From Charina bottae (taxonomy: Eukaryota > Chordata > Lepidosauria > Squamata > Charinaidae), in NCBI GenBank assembly GCA_023362775.1, contig JALMGJ010000019.1, positions 5,564,001 to 5,628,000 on the forward strand: 64,000 bases of DNA. Reading direction: 5' to 3'. How positions within the stretch are numbered: the first letter of the stretch is position 1; every line of letters starts with the position of its first letter. Under the pieces are notes generated by a model. That model was not told the origin of the DNA and made no database searches. It was given only the letters and a program-made list of their open reading frames with translations. The translations under genes were made by a program, and so were the position numbers. This document shows, in pieces, positions 21,142 to 31,429 of this stretch.

Positions 21142-22105
21142 ATCTAAAAAGTTTTTCCTTGTTTTTGTATAGGTCTCTGGAACTTTTAGACAAGTGTACA
21201 GCTTCTTTGCCTTTGCCTACACTCTTGCCAGAAATAACTGAAAATACATTTTGTGTGGCTGGAAAGAAGTGATAGTCTAAAAGGGGATTTAAGTGGAATT
21301 AACAAGCTTTAGGATTTGCAATGGCCTTCTGTGAAACAGAGATTTACACCTTTAATTAGCCATGTAAATCTGCATCAATGCATTGATCCAGCTGTAATCA
21401 ACAATCCCATGTGGTTTATGATTGAAAATGTGGCTTGCATTATTCAGAAGGAAGTCTGACTTGAACTTATTTAAACAGTTACATTTGCATTGTATGTGCA
21501 CTCATTTTTCTATCCAAGTAGGTGTTATCACATACGTGTTCTTGGCTAACACCAGAACGTATAGACCTGGTTGGTCCTTGTATGGGATCCCACCAGGAAA
21601 TCTCAGAGCTGTAAACTAGGCTGGAAAACCTGAAAGAAGGAATGTCCAACCACTTCCATAGTGTTGCCCAGAAAATTATAGAAAAATCCCTACAAAGTCA
21701 CCAGAAAGCAATCTTGATTTGGAGGAATCACTACTCATCTGTTCCATGGGCTACATAGTTTTTATTATGTTTTGCTACAGTGGTATGATAGAGGTAGGTA
21801 AAAAAATACAGGTACAATTAACATTACAAATTTAGACTCTAAGCAGGACAAAGCTCCATCTAGTTCAGCATTTTGAATTGCGCAAGAGTTAACTGGGTGC
21901 ATCCAAGTATTTTACAAGGAGGACTTGGAACATTTTTCTTATTCTTGCTTCTTTGTAACAGCTATTTAAGACTGGAGGTCTGATTCTTTGTTTTTTTATT
22001 TTATTTTGATCCCTCTGAATAAATAGCCATTGTCTCTTTCTGGTGGTAATAAATTACATCATTGCACTATGATGTGTAGAGACACTTCTTGTTCTTAGTT
22101 TTGAA
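21142..22105. other. No firm feature; possible LINE scrap at 21845-21900
   Basis: 'agctccatctagttcagcattttg' resembles the reverse complement of a CR1/L3-type 3' UTR block. Otherwise nothing identified. Confidence 0.35.
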
Positions 22106-22109
22106 TCTA

Positions 22110-22830
22110 CAGTACTTATTTAGTAGTAGTAGTAAGCTTTATTATGATCATAGACCAACCATCAGTCTTTCTGACTGATTTCAATAGATGACTCTAAACT
22201 CTAATATGGTGCAGAGAGAGGAAAAGATCTGTCACCTCACTCCTTAACTGTCTTCCAAGTTGAAAAACCTCCAACTGCTGTTATTGTTCTGCCAAGAAAA
22301 TCTCTCTTTGTTGCCTTGTCTTGAATCTTTTCCAGCTCTACAATCCTTTTTGAAGAACAATGATCAGAACACAACACAATTTTCCAAAAGTGGAAGGCAT
22401 TCTAATATTGCCAATTTCATTTTAGTACCATCTCCTAATGATGTCTATTTGGAATCCCCCCTCTTTTTTTTTAACAATATCATGAGTTGTTAGACTCCAG
22501 CATGAGTCCATAATTTCTTTCCTGATCAGCCAAGGAAATTTGTGACATGCAAGGTTTGAAATTTTTGTACCAATGAGCAACCTTCTGCTCTTCCTTTCAA
22601 TGAATTACATTTATCATGTTAAGACCCATTTCATCCAATTTAGGCCCATTCAGCATAATCTTTTGGAGTCCCTCCCAATCCTTGAACATTGCAGTATCAT
22701 AAGCAAACTTGGGCAACCTTACTGTTCATGTCTTACCCCAGGTCATTTCCAAACAGGTTCAAACCATTTGTTGCAGGTTCAGGCATTGTACAGACACCAA
22801 GCAGGATGAACACATGCCGATTTTCAGTTG
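22110..22830 (-). pseudogene. CR1-type LINE RT, C-terminal part, decayed
   Basis: The minus strand reads across 'tgttgtgttctgatcattgttcttcaaaaaggattgtagagctggaaaagattcaagacaa'. This parallels the block near the end of CR1 RT (a YC..FW..H.KKD...LE..Q-like pattern) with multiple stops. The left part includes 'ttggtctatgatcataataaagctt', a plausible LINE 3' end. The upstream part of the same RT lies at 24430-24745, separated by about 1.6 kb. Confidence 0.55.
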
Positions 22831-23036
22831 GAAAAGCATTTTTATCACTTTTCATTACAAAATAAAGACTTTGACTTTCTTATTTAAAATGAGTTTCTTT
22901 TTCCTATGTCTCCTTTTCCATATGCTTTTTTAACCTCCTAAAATCTATTCTGTTTTCTTTATTTATCTCTATTCTGGCTTCTGTTTCTATTTTACTATTC
23001 TTCCTACAGCTTTCTTTAAGTTCTAATTACTGTAAA

Positions 23037-23372
23037 GGTAAAGGTAAAGTTTCCCCCCGCACATTTGTGCAGTCATGTCTGACTCTAGGGGCTGGTGCTC
23101 ATCTCCGTTTGTTAGCCAAAGAGCCAGCGCTGTCCGAAGATGCTTCCACGGTCATGTGGCCGGCATGACGCACGCGGAACACTGTTACCTTCCCACCGAA
23201 GTGGTACCTATTTATCTACTTGCATTTGCATGCTTTCGAATTGCTAGGTTCGCAAGAGCTGGGGCAAGTGTGGGAGCTCACTCCGTCATGCGGGTCTAGG
23301 GATTCGAACCTCCGAACTTGCGATCTTTTGATCGACAAGCCTGGCATCTTACCCGCTGAGCCACCACGCTCA
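23037..23372 (-). mobile_element. Sauria-type SINE, near full length
   Basis: Tail 'ggtaaaggtaaagtttcccccc' at the left edge and tRNA-like head (CTGAGCCACCACG reversed) at the right edge. It lies within the stretch that separates the two CR1 pieces. I did not find a convincing target duplication. Confidence 0.92.
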
Positions 23373-24429
23373 GTACCTAACTCCTATACTTTACTATAGC
23401 TTTCTGCTACTCTTACTTTATTTTCAAGTAACCTACAATCTCTATGTAACACATATTCTACTCATTACAGTCCCAATCCCAATTATCAACTTCCTCTCCC
23501 TTGGCTATCTTTAATGCTGCAAATGTTCCTTGGCATTGCCTTCAGGGCCTCATCTTCTAATATTGGCTCTTGCCATATCTGTCTCCTCTCTTTCTGACTC
23601 TGTGGTTAATACTTCTGTCTGTAACTTTCTGCTTTAAGCTTTTCTGTTTGGCCTGGTCTAACTTGACACTTTCTCTCTGCTCAGCTTTTTATATGCTAAC
23701 TCTCTTGCTTAGCCCTCTTCTGTTGCAACTGTCTTGTATTCTGGAGGGTGAGATTGCTTTATCAGGCTGTGGGGTGCCTGCTATTATAACTGGTTGTTAG
23801 TCATGGCTGACCAAGACTGCACCTTTAAGAGACGTCCTGAGTACCCTTTATAGAGATTCCTCAGAACTCTAAAAGTGGGAAGAAACTAATCATGGTCCTC
23901 CCTTCCTTATTATTTCATCTTGGTCCCCTCTCAAGTGATTCAGCTAGTCTCTACTAGACTTTCCATTGCCCTGGAGAAGACCAGTAGGGCTTACCCTGAC
24001 ATCACCAGCTTGAGCTGCTGACTCTTCTCCTAGCTTGAGCTGGGAATTGCCACCATTAAGTTCCCCAGAATCTTTTCTCCATCTGCTGATGCCTTTCTCT
24101 CCTCCCTTCTGTTGCTATCAAGGAGTTATGACCAGCATAGGGCATACACACACATATTTGCAGGCCCTCCAACTTCTCTTGCCAGTCAAAAAGGTCTCTA
24201 CTCTATCTGTTACCAATTCATCTTTCTCATGTTATTGTCAAGCTTCCTGTTCACTCCCTCTCCCTTTCTCTAGCCAGCTTTTTCTTCCTCTTTCTCTCTT
24301 CCTTCTGGCACCATTGCAGAATCAAGCCTTCTTCCACAGCACCAGCTCCTGCCTGCTCTAGCAGACTCTCTCTTTTTTTTTTTTTTGGAAGAGGGCTGCC
24401 AAAATTGTTAAAGGGGGGGCACCTTTTAG
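23373..24429. other. Pyrimidine-rich stretch, no feature recognised
   Basis: CT-rich sequence with plus-strand open frames at 23570-23800 and 24035-24361 that are biased by composition (Leu/Ser/Pro-rich) and have no recognisable motif. Confidence 0.4.
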
Positions 24430-24745
24430 CCATCAGGAGAAAGGAAACGTTGCATTTTCTCCTCCATGACTATCCTCTTTCAGCACTAGTTCTAAAACTG
24501 ATCCCAGGAGGATGTTACTTTGTAGAAAAGTGGGGAAATTGTTCATTGATTTTTACTCTCTCCTTACTGTTCTTTAACCAAGTATTCATCCACAAGAACA
24601 ACAGCCTTCTTTTCTGTTGGCTGCTGAGTTTAATCTGATCTTTTAAGTGAAGGACTTTGTTGAAAGTTTTTTTGAAAGTCTGCCAGTCATTCCTGTCTGC
24701 ATACTTGTTGAGTTTTACCCAATCCCGTAAAGTCAGCTGAAGGTG
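24430..24745 (-). pseudogene. CR1-type LINE RT, motif B region, decayed
   Basis: The minus strand encodes a degenerate form of the RT block SG(V/I)PQGSVLGP (here TSNILLGSVLELVLK). Upstream of it, 'aaagtccttcacttaaaagatcagattaa' corresponds to the DFSKAFD-to-HxxL region. Orientation and order fit one CR1 copy continuing into 22110-22830. Confidence 0.55.
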
Positions 24746-25670
24746 CAGGAACTCCTATTTGCTTGGGTAAAACTAGTTCCCAAAATAAAAGAGTTAGGAG
24801 TTTATATAAACATGTTGTTTTACATATATGAATTGTGTTCGTGTATAGTGTGTTATAGTATTATTTGTGTATATAAATGTCTGTGTGTTTCTGTGTGTAT
24901 TCCTAAAGCTTTTCATTTAAATAATGCAGTATAGTGCAATGTTTAGAAAGAAGAACAGTACCATAGCCAAGGGAGAGGAGGCTGATAATTGAACAGTAGA
25001 CTTCTTTCTTAATAGAGTCTCTCTTACCCACACCTACAATCACACACGTGTGTTAGATAATTAATCTAGAATTGCTACTTGGGAAGAAAATTTGTGATCC
25101 TCTTGCTGCTTTTTGATGTAATTTTACTTTCCCCAAAGCACCTTTTTAGTTTTTTTTTATCTCTTAAAGAGTAACTTTATTATAGGATCAAAAATGTCCA
25201 CCCTATGATGCTAGGTAAATATTCCTTTAATTTTCACATTGTCTGGACATGAAAATCCCCTTCTGTTCTGGTAAACGGTAAACACTGAGGCATTTATCTC
25301 TTCTTGGAAGGGTCCTATGTCTCCATATCCCCTAACACCATCCCTAAGGCTCTACGTTATGCATGCAGTTATCCATTTCAAAATCTTTAGCTGCAGAAGC
25401 TGGTGCTCCTTCAGGACCTAATTTGCATGCATTCAGTCTCTTCTAATTACAGTGGTTGACCCAATGGAAGTTGATCACTGCTGATTAGTACATTATGAGG
25501 AAATAACCTGTTACCTAGAAACAGTCCATACTGCTACTAAAATGTGCCACATTAAATTGCTAAGCAGCTTGCTTTTTTGGTGTTCTGTACAATGCAAGAC
25601 ATACATGCACACATACACATATATGAAAAATATGCAGTTCTATAGTCATCCAGGTTGATCACAGGGCATG
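24746..25670. other. No recognisable feature
   Basis: No gene or repeat family identified. Confidence 0.45.
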
Positions 25671-25673
25671 CGC

Positions 25674-25755
25674 ACAACCGCCCAGAGTCTGCCATGGTAG
25701 AGATGGGCAGGGATAAATCCAAATAATAATTAAATAAATAATAAATAAATAAACT
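25674..25755 (+). repeat. L2-like LINE 3' tail
   Basis: 'aaccgcccagagtctgccatggtagagatgggcagggataaatcc' followed by (AAATAA)n, matching the terminus at 16756-16831. Confidence 0.65.
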
Positions 25756-25871
25756 TGCATCATGAAAATGCTCATGACTGGCTATTCTCCTTAAATCTCC
25801 AACAACCCACTGAGAAACACAACAGTGATGAAGCTATGGAGAATTCTTCGATATTTTTACTATATATACAG

Positions 25872-25903
25872 ATGATGATGACGATGATGATGATGATGAT
25901 GAC
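25872..25903. repeat. (GAT)n microsatellite
   Basis: About 10 GAT units with one GAC. Confidence 0.95.
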
Positions 25904-26198
25904 AACAGCCATGCAAAACTTTTGGAACAGGTTTCTCTTTGAAGCATTAAAGCAACCATGTCTTTTGGGAAGCTTGTTCAACTGCTCCATGGACAGCTAT
26001 CTCTGTCTCATTTTCCTGAGTTTGCAAACATGCACCACCCCTTCACTTTGCTCAGGGTCCAATAAAAGTATTGGACAGCCTATGAAGCAGAAATTCAAGG
26101 CTTCCAGAGGATGCAGATCCTTTAAAAAGCAGAGAGGGGCATTGCTTGCACTAATCCCCTTTGCAAAGTACAGTTTCTCACAGCCTCAATTTCATTTA

Positions 26199-26753
26199 CC
26201 GTATTTTCCGGCGTATAAGACGACTGGGCGTATAAGACGACCCCCAACTTTTCCATTTAAAATATAGAGTTTGGGATATACGCCGGAAAATACGGTACTC
26301 GCCGTTTGGCTCCACGACGGGCTCCAAAGTCGCCCACAACGCGTTTCCTACCAGGCTTCCCGAAATGCGTCCAATTCTGGGCCCCCGCTCCATTTAAAGC
26401 GCGGCTGGGAAGGGAAGGGAAGGCGAGGCAAGGCGAAGCGAGGCGCCCGTTGAGCGTTGTGGGCGACTTTGGAGCCCGTCGTGGAGCCACTGCATTTTGC
26501 CCCCTCCCTTCCCAAGGCTGCTCCGAGGGAACGGAGCTCGCTCCCCCCTCCCCGCGTTTCTCCCGCGCTCGTCCTCCTGCTCTTCCCTGGGGGCTGCGTT
26601 CCGGCGAGCGGCTGCACTTGGCCAGGAGAGGTCTTAAACGGCGAATACCGTATTTTCCGGCGTATAAGACGACACCCGGCGTATAAGACAACCCCCGACT
26701 TTTGAGAAGATTTTCCTGGGTTAAAAAGTCGACTTATACGCCGGAAAATACGG
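26199..26753. mobile_element. Composite TA-flanked MITE with CpG-rich core
   Basis: Outer ends CCGTATTTTCCGGCGTATAA and its inverse are flanked by TA (26197-26198 and 26754-26755). The end segments 26199-26295 and 26648-26753 are each bounded by the same inverted repeat and by TA on both sides, so each could be a MITE in its own right. Between them lies a GC- and CpG-rich core. It contains an inverted repeat (ggctccacgacgggctccaa at 26309 and its inverse ending at about 26489), and its ends match as ctcgccgttt / aaacggcga. No transposase is encoded. TA flanks suggest the Tc1/mariner superfamily, but the family is not certain. Confidence 0.75.
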
Positions 26754-26761
26754 TATTTATT

Positions 26762-26762
<1 letters not shown>

Positions 26763-26791
<29 letters not shown>
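26763..26791. repeat. (AC)n microsatellite
   Basis: About 14 AC units directly after the composite MITE. Confidence 0.95.
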
Positions 26792-26792
<1 letters not shown>

Positions 26793-26829
26793 TTACCCTT
26801 CTCACCCCTTTGGGTGCTATGTGTCTTCC

Positions 26830-27270
26830 TCAATCTATATAATTTTATCTGTACTTGATCACAAGATTTGTTTATTTAAATGAGCAACTATCCAAAATGT
26901 ATACTAATTTGGAATGTACTGTAGTTTTCACTAATATCTGCTGTTTTCTATCTATGGCACTTTTCTGCTTTTGTTTCCCAGTTATATAAAGTTTCCTTTT
27001 TATTCTCTGTGTGACCATGCCTAACAACTAACTTTAAAAAATAAATTGTTTTCTCATCTATTATATATGTCATATATAAAAACTAGATAAAACAATAGGC
27101 ATTTTCAACATCATGACTCACTTCTCCTATTTCCTTTCTTATTGATATATCCCAACATTGATATTATAATGAAAGTGTTTTAAAATATCACAGTTTAGTG
27201 AAATTCCTAGAATTACATTGAATTCCATAAAATATACTCTTTTTAATTTCACACAGATTAAAACAATCTG
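26830..27270. other. No recognisable feature
   Basis: AT-rich sequence, nothing identified. Confidence 0.45.
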
Positions 27271-27272
27271 TT

Positions 27273-27344
27273 TTTTGTTGTTTATTTGTTCAGTCGCTTC
27301 CGACTCTTCGTGACTTCATGGACCAGTCCACGCCAGAGCTTCCT
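27273..27344 (-). mobile_element. BovB LINE 3' terminal fragment
   Basis: 'ttgttcagtcgcttccgactcttcgtgacttcatggaccagtccacgcc' is the reverse complement of the BovB (RTE) 3' end seen at 28163 and 62479. Only about 70 bases remain. Confidence 0.75.
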
Positions 27345-27349
27345 GTATA

Positions 27350-28010
27350 AATGCAGAATTCTTCTAATGCCATTTTTATTGTATGTTACTGTTAAATTCC
27401 CTTTGGTCTTCTGTACCTTATATATTTAGACTGTTTCAATGCTTATATATTCATTGTTCTTCTATAACATACTCTTTATATAGTGCTCTGTATAAAGGAG
27501 ATCCATAGCTTCAGGCTAAAGTTTGTGTAGAGTTAATGCACTGCGGTGTTAGGCTTCTGCCAGCATTAATAGCAGAATTATTCTTGTCTTGGCAAAAATG
27601 AACTGTTTTGTTCCTTTCTGCAGAAATGACAATGCCACAAATGTGAGCAACACTACAGCAAATGTTTATAGCTTCTGTAAAATGATCATCCTCTAGAACT
27701 AAATTTTATGACCAGAAGGATGAATGTTAATTAATAACTTGCCCTAATGTAAAACAGCATCCTCAGGGAAAGCAGTTACGTATGAGCTCAAAGTTAAAAC
27801 TCTGTTTCAGTGACATCAGTGACATTATGAATTTGTTGTTCATCGAATACAGATGAATATAATGTGCAATTCTGTGTATATTTGCTTGGAATTCCTAGTA
27901 ACTCTATGTAGGAATTCCAGCCCTATATTCTGTATAGTTTTTTCACTGAATGCCATTGTAATAAAATATGTTTTCCTAAAGGCCAGCTATAATTCTATAT
28001 AATTTATAGG
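27350..28010. other. No recognisable feature
   Basis: AT-rich sequence. A (GGGA)n tract follows at 28011-28040. Confidence 0.45.
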
Positions 28011-28162
28011 AAGGGGAGGGGAGGGAGGGAGGGAGGGAGTCATAATCTGAAAATGATATGTTTCAATGCATTTCAAATTCAAGGAATTATTAAAAACTAT
28101 ATACAGAGTCAATGTAATATTTTATACATTAATACACATTTTGCTAAAGATCTAGCTTCAAG

Positions 28163-28494
28163 TTGTTGTTGTTGTTCAGTTGTTAAGTCATGTCCGACTC
28201 TTCATGACCCCATGGACCATAGCACGCCAGGCCTTCCTGTCCTCCACTGCCTCCCGGAGTTTACTCAAATTCATGTTCATTACATTGGTGATGCTATCTA
28301 ACCATCTCATCCTCTGCCGTCCCCTTCTCCTTTTGCCTTCCGTCTTTCCCAGCATCAGGGTCTTTTCCAGGGAGTCCTCTCTTCGCATTAGGTGGCCAAA
28401 GTATTTGAGCTTCAGCTTCAGCATCTGTCCTTCCAATGAGCAGTCAGGGTTGATTTCCTTTACGATTCACTGATTTGACCTCCTTGCAGTTTCA
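28163..28494 (-). pseudogene. BovB LINE ORF2 C-terminus and 3' end
   Basis: The minus-strand open frame 28188-28436 contains LKLKYFGHLMRREDSLEKTL, GKTEGKRRRGRQRMRWLDSI and DRKAWRAMVHGVMKSRT, the conserved C-terminal region of RTE-clade BovB ORF2. The 3' UTR, cagttgttaagtcatgtccgactcttc on the plus strand, follows. 5'-truncated, no RT core. Confidence 0.92.
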
Positions 28495-28859
28495 AGTTAC
28501 CACTCTTTAATAACTCTCTAATTAATTCAAACTGTGTTCATTGCAAAAGAACAACAGTCCTGGAGAATTCTGATAAAACTTGTTCCCTCCAAGAGAGTGA
28601 AGGAATTAGGGAGAGGAAGCCGAACCTGATGGAAAGAGGGAAAGGCATTTTGTTGATTCATAGTTCTGTCAAGGAGAGAAAAAAAAGTGGGAAGCCAAAA
28701 GGGATGAGCAATGGAAAGAAAGAGAAGCAATCTGTAAATGGTGAGTTTAAAACTTTGGCAAGGGCAATTTTCTCTCCTTGAAATTTGCTGGGGGAGGGAA
28801 AGAGAGAGAAAAAGAGAAGCATGAATGCAGCTAGAGATGGAGAGGTGGTAAAGGCAAGT

Positions 28860-29080
28860 CCCTTTGGTGATTAGTTAAAGACATAGGGCTAGAACTCAGG
28901 AGACCATGAGTTCTTGCCCTGCTCTTGGCAGAAAAGCCAATGCCAATCATTCTCTGTTAGGCCTAGGGAGAAGGCAACGGCAAACTACTTCTGAAAATTT
29001 GTCAAAGAAAATTGCATGGACGTATCCCTGTAGTTACCAAGACGCAAGACTGACTTGAAGGCGCTCCCTTACTTTCAGTT
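28860..29080 (+). mobile_element. tRNA-derived SINE, second family, copy 2
   Basis: Diverged head (tttggtgattagttaaagaca ... atgagttcttgccc), body 'aggcctagggagaaggcaacggcaaactacttct', and tail with 'gacgcaagactgacttgaagg'. Same plan as 15372-15590, with several substitutions. Confidence 0.6.
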
Positions 29081-29134
29081 CCAGTTCTTTTCAGCTTCTT
29101 TTGGAGGAAATGTGGCTTTCAGTTAATAAACAGA

Positions 29135-29378
29135 TACAAAATTAATAAATTAAATTAAATTAAATTAAATTAAATTAAATTAAATTAAATTAAATTAAAT
29201 TAAATTAAATTAAATTAAATTAAATTAAATTAAATTAAATTAAATTAAATTATTAAAAATTTTAAATTAAATAATTAAATTAAATTAAATTAAATTAAAT
29301 TAAATTAAATTAAATTAAATTAAATTAAATTAAATTAAATTAAATTAAATTAAATTAAATTAAATTAAATTAAATTCC
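29135..29378. repeat. (AAATT)n array, about 240 bp
   Basis: Pentamer AAATT (written attaa/taaat by phase) in nearly perfect tandem, interrupted once around 29250-29276. Confidence 0.97.
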
Positions 29379-29379
29379 A

Positions 29380-30493
29380 CCTCAATCTATAGTCCTTCAT
29401 AGTAAAAGAATTATTCAGATCCCTGATAATGAAATAATAATAAACCCAGATGAAGAACCCTTTGACACCCTTCCGTACAGTAATATTCCTGATTCTCTAG
29501 GCCTGCCACCCAGATCTGCTGTGGTTGATAGGTGTGTCTACCTATAGGGTGGTTAAGGATTAGCAGATACTTTTTCTGGTTCAACCATGCGTGGTGGTGG
29601 TGGTGGTAGGGAACCACTGATGTTGTGCAATGTATTCTATTGTAGATGCAGTAAGCAGCAGTAAGGCAGAGCCTCATTGATATAGCTTGTTCTATTAAAG
29701 GTATGCTGCACAGGTAACATAATTGTGCCTATACCACATACAAACGGAGTATGGATACATGCTGTATAATGATGCATTCACACATCATCTTTGTAAAATA
29801 TGTACAGTATTATATTTTCAAAATGCAAGTACTGGTTAGGCCACTTCACAGTCTGAGAAGGAGATTACCATGCTTTGGATTAAGCTAGGCATTGCTCATT
29901 GACGTTTTGGAGGGAGACTCGGAAAAGTTAGAACGTTATAAATGTAGGAAGCATGACAGATGTTCATAGAAATTAGTCTAGGAACTTTTGAGCAACATAA
30001 TGATGAAATCTATTTTAGAAGTGCCCTAATATTTTTGGTTTTTACTGGGGACAATATTTACAGAGTGACTATATCCTTATGAAGTATGATACATTTCACT
30101 GACAGTTTTAAATTTCATACACCGTTTTAAATACTGATTTTTAAAAGGACCCAGAATTGTTTTGGTTTGAGACAAAATGAAATTGCATTTGCAGTTACAC
30201 GGTAGTGACAAATTTCAGGAACAAATTGGTAGGCTTTCACTCAAAGGTAAGGTGGTGGCAAAAATTGATTCAATAAAGTGGTGTGGTTGATGTCCAGGGG
30301 CTGAGAGTGGAGAGACATCTACAAGTCATATTTTCATTAAACAACAACAATAAAAAGTCTTTAAGCACTTTCAGTTAAATAAAAAATAACTTCAAACTAT
30401 TTGGGATGCGATTGGGCAGGGAAAACAAGAGAGTAAATGAATAAACTAAGGATTCTTTCTCAAATTCTCACCAACCTACTTCCCCCTCCCACC
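29380..30493. other. No recognisable feature
   Basis: No repeat family or gene signature identified. Confidence 0.45.
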
Positions 30494-30501
30494 CGGTATA
30501 C

Positions 30502-30645
30502 CAGTGTTTCTCAGCCTTGGCAACTTTAAGCTGTGTGGACTTCAACTCCCAGAATTCCCCAGCCAGCAATGCTTCACAGCCTGGCTGGGGAATTCTGGGA
30601 GTTGAAGTCCACACAGCTTAAAGTTGTCAAGGTTGAGAAACACTG
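30502..30645. mobile_element. Palindromic hAT-type MITE, family C
   Basis: 144-bp element starting CAGTGTTTCTCAGCCTTGG and ending with its inverse, so nearly the whole element is one hairpin. Flanked by cggtatac / cagtatac (30494-30501 and 30646-30653; 7 of 8 match). The 'tgtggacttcaactcccagaattcc' subterminal block is a widespread reptilian MITE motif. No coding capacity. Confidence 0.9.
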
Positions 30646-30659
30646 CAGTATACTGTGAT

Positions 30660-31210
30660 TGGAACAGCCAATGGAAGTTTCATCAAAAACCACAAAGGTC
30701 ACCTTGATTGGAGAACAGATCTGTCAATCACCGAATCTAACAGTCTCCTTTTTTCCTACCTTCTCTCTCTTCTCCCTATCAAGGCAAACTTTTAAAAATC
30801 ATTTTTGGTGCATAGAATTATTCCTGAAAAAGCAGAGTTTGTGGACTACCAATCCGAGCCATCATTTTATAGAATATTTTAAATCATCAACAGGGCATCT
30901 GGAGCTATTAGTCCACACCTGGGTTCGTAGCTTTCACTGTGTTAGGGCATAACATTATTCTGTTGAATTACTGTACAGAACATGCAATTCAGGACTACAG
31001 GAAGCCTGAGAAGCCTAAAGAAAAGGAAGTAATAGGTTCAAATCTTTTTAATTGTTTTCATTGTACTGAAAATAAAAGGGTACTGCACAAATGCAAGAAT
31101 ATTCATTGAAACGGGGAGGAAATGGTATGAAAATTAATTTGAATTTAATACTATCTTTTGAAAAGAGAGGTGACATACTTATAATCCAAATGCTATTTGC
31201 CTTTAATTTA
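30660..31210. other. No recognisable feature
   Basis: The open frame 30659-30952 has no known motif. Confidence 0.4.
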
Positions 31211-31211
31211 A

Positions 31212-31400
31212 TAATTGATTGATTATAGGCCATCAAGTCTACACTGACAAGTAGTAACCACATAAATAGACGTTCTTCAGGGTGATCTGTCTTCAACCTG
31301 GACCTTCAAGTCTTCCAGTGGTGCATCCATAGCTATTATAACTGAATCCATTCATCTTCTTTTTGGTTGTCTATCCCTTTGCTTTTATTCTCATGCTTTC
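31212..31400 (-). repeat. Possible ancient LINE 3' fragment
   Basis: 'agggtgatctgtcttcaacctggaccttcaagtcttccagtggtgcatcc' has the look of a vertebrate RTE-like 3' end read in reverse. Classification is tentative and based on memory of similar repeats. Confidence 0.35.
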
Positions 31401-31429
31401 TCATGCTTCTACTCATACTTATACCACTG

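Noticed and set aside
25755..26267. 170-codon plus-strand frame containing a poly-Met stretch
   Set aside because: Driven by (GAT)n read as ATG. It starts in a LINE tail and ends in a MITE.
26257..26833. Overlapping 126-161-codon frames on both strands in the GC-rich segment
   Set aside because: High GC lowers stop frequency. All frames cross the inverted MITE ends and show no domain.
30659..30952. 97-codon plus-strand frame after the palindromic MITE
   Set aside because: No similarity to a known domain and no supporting splice or promoter signal.
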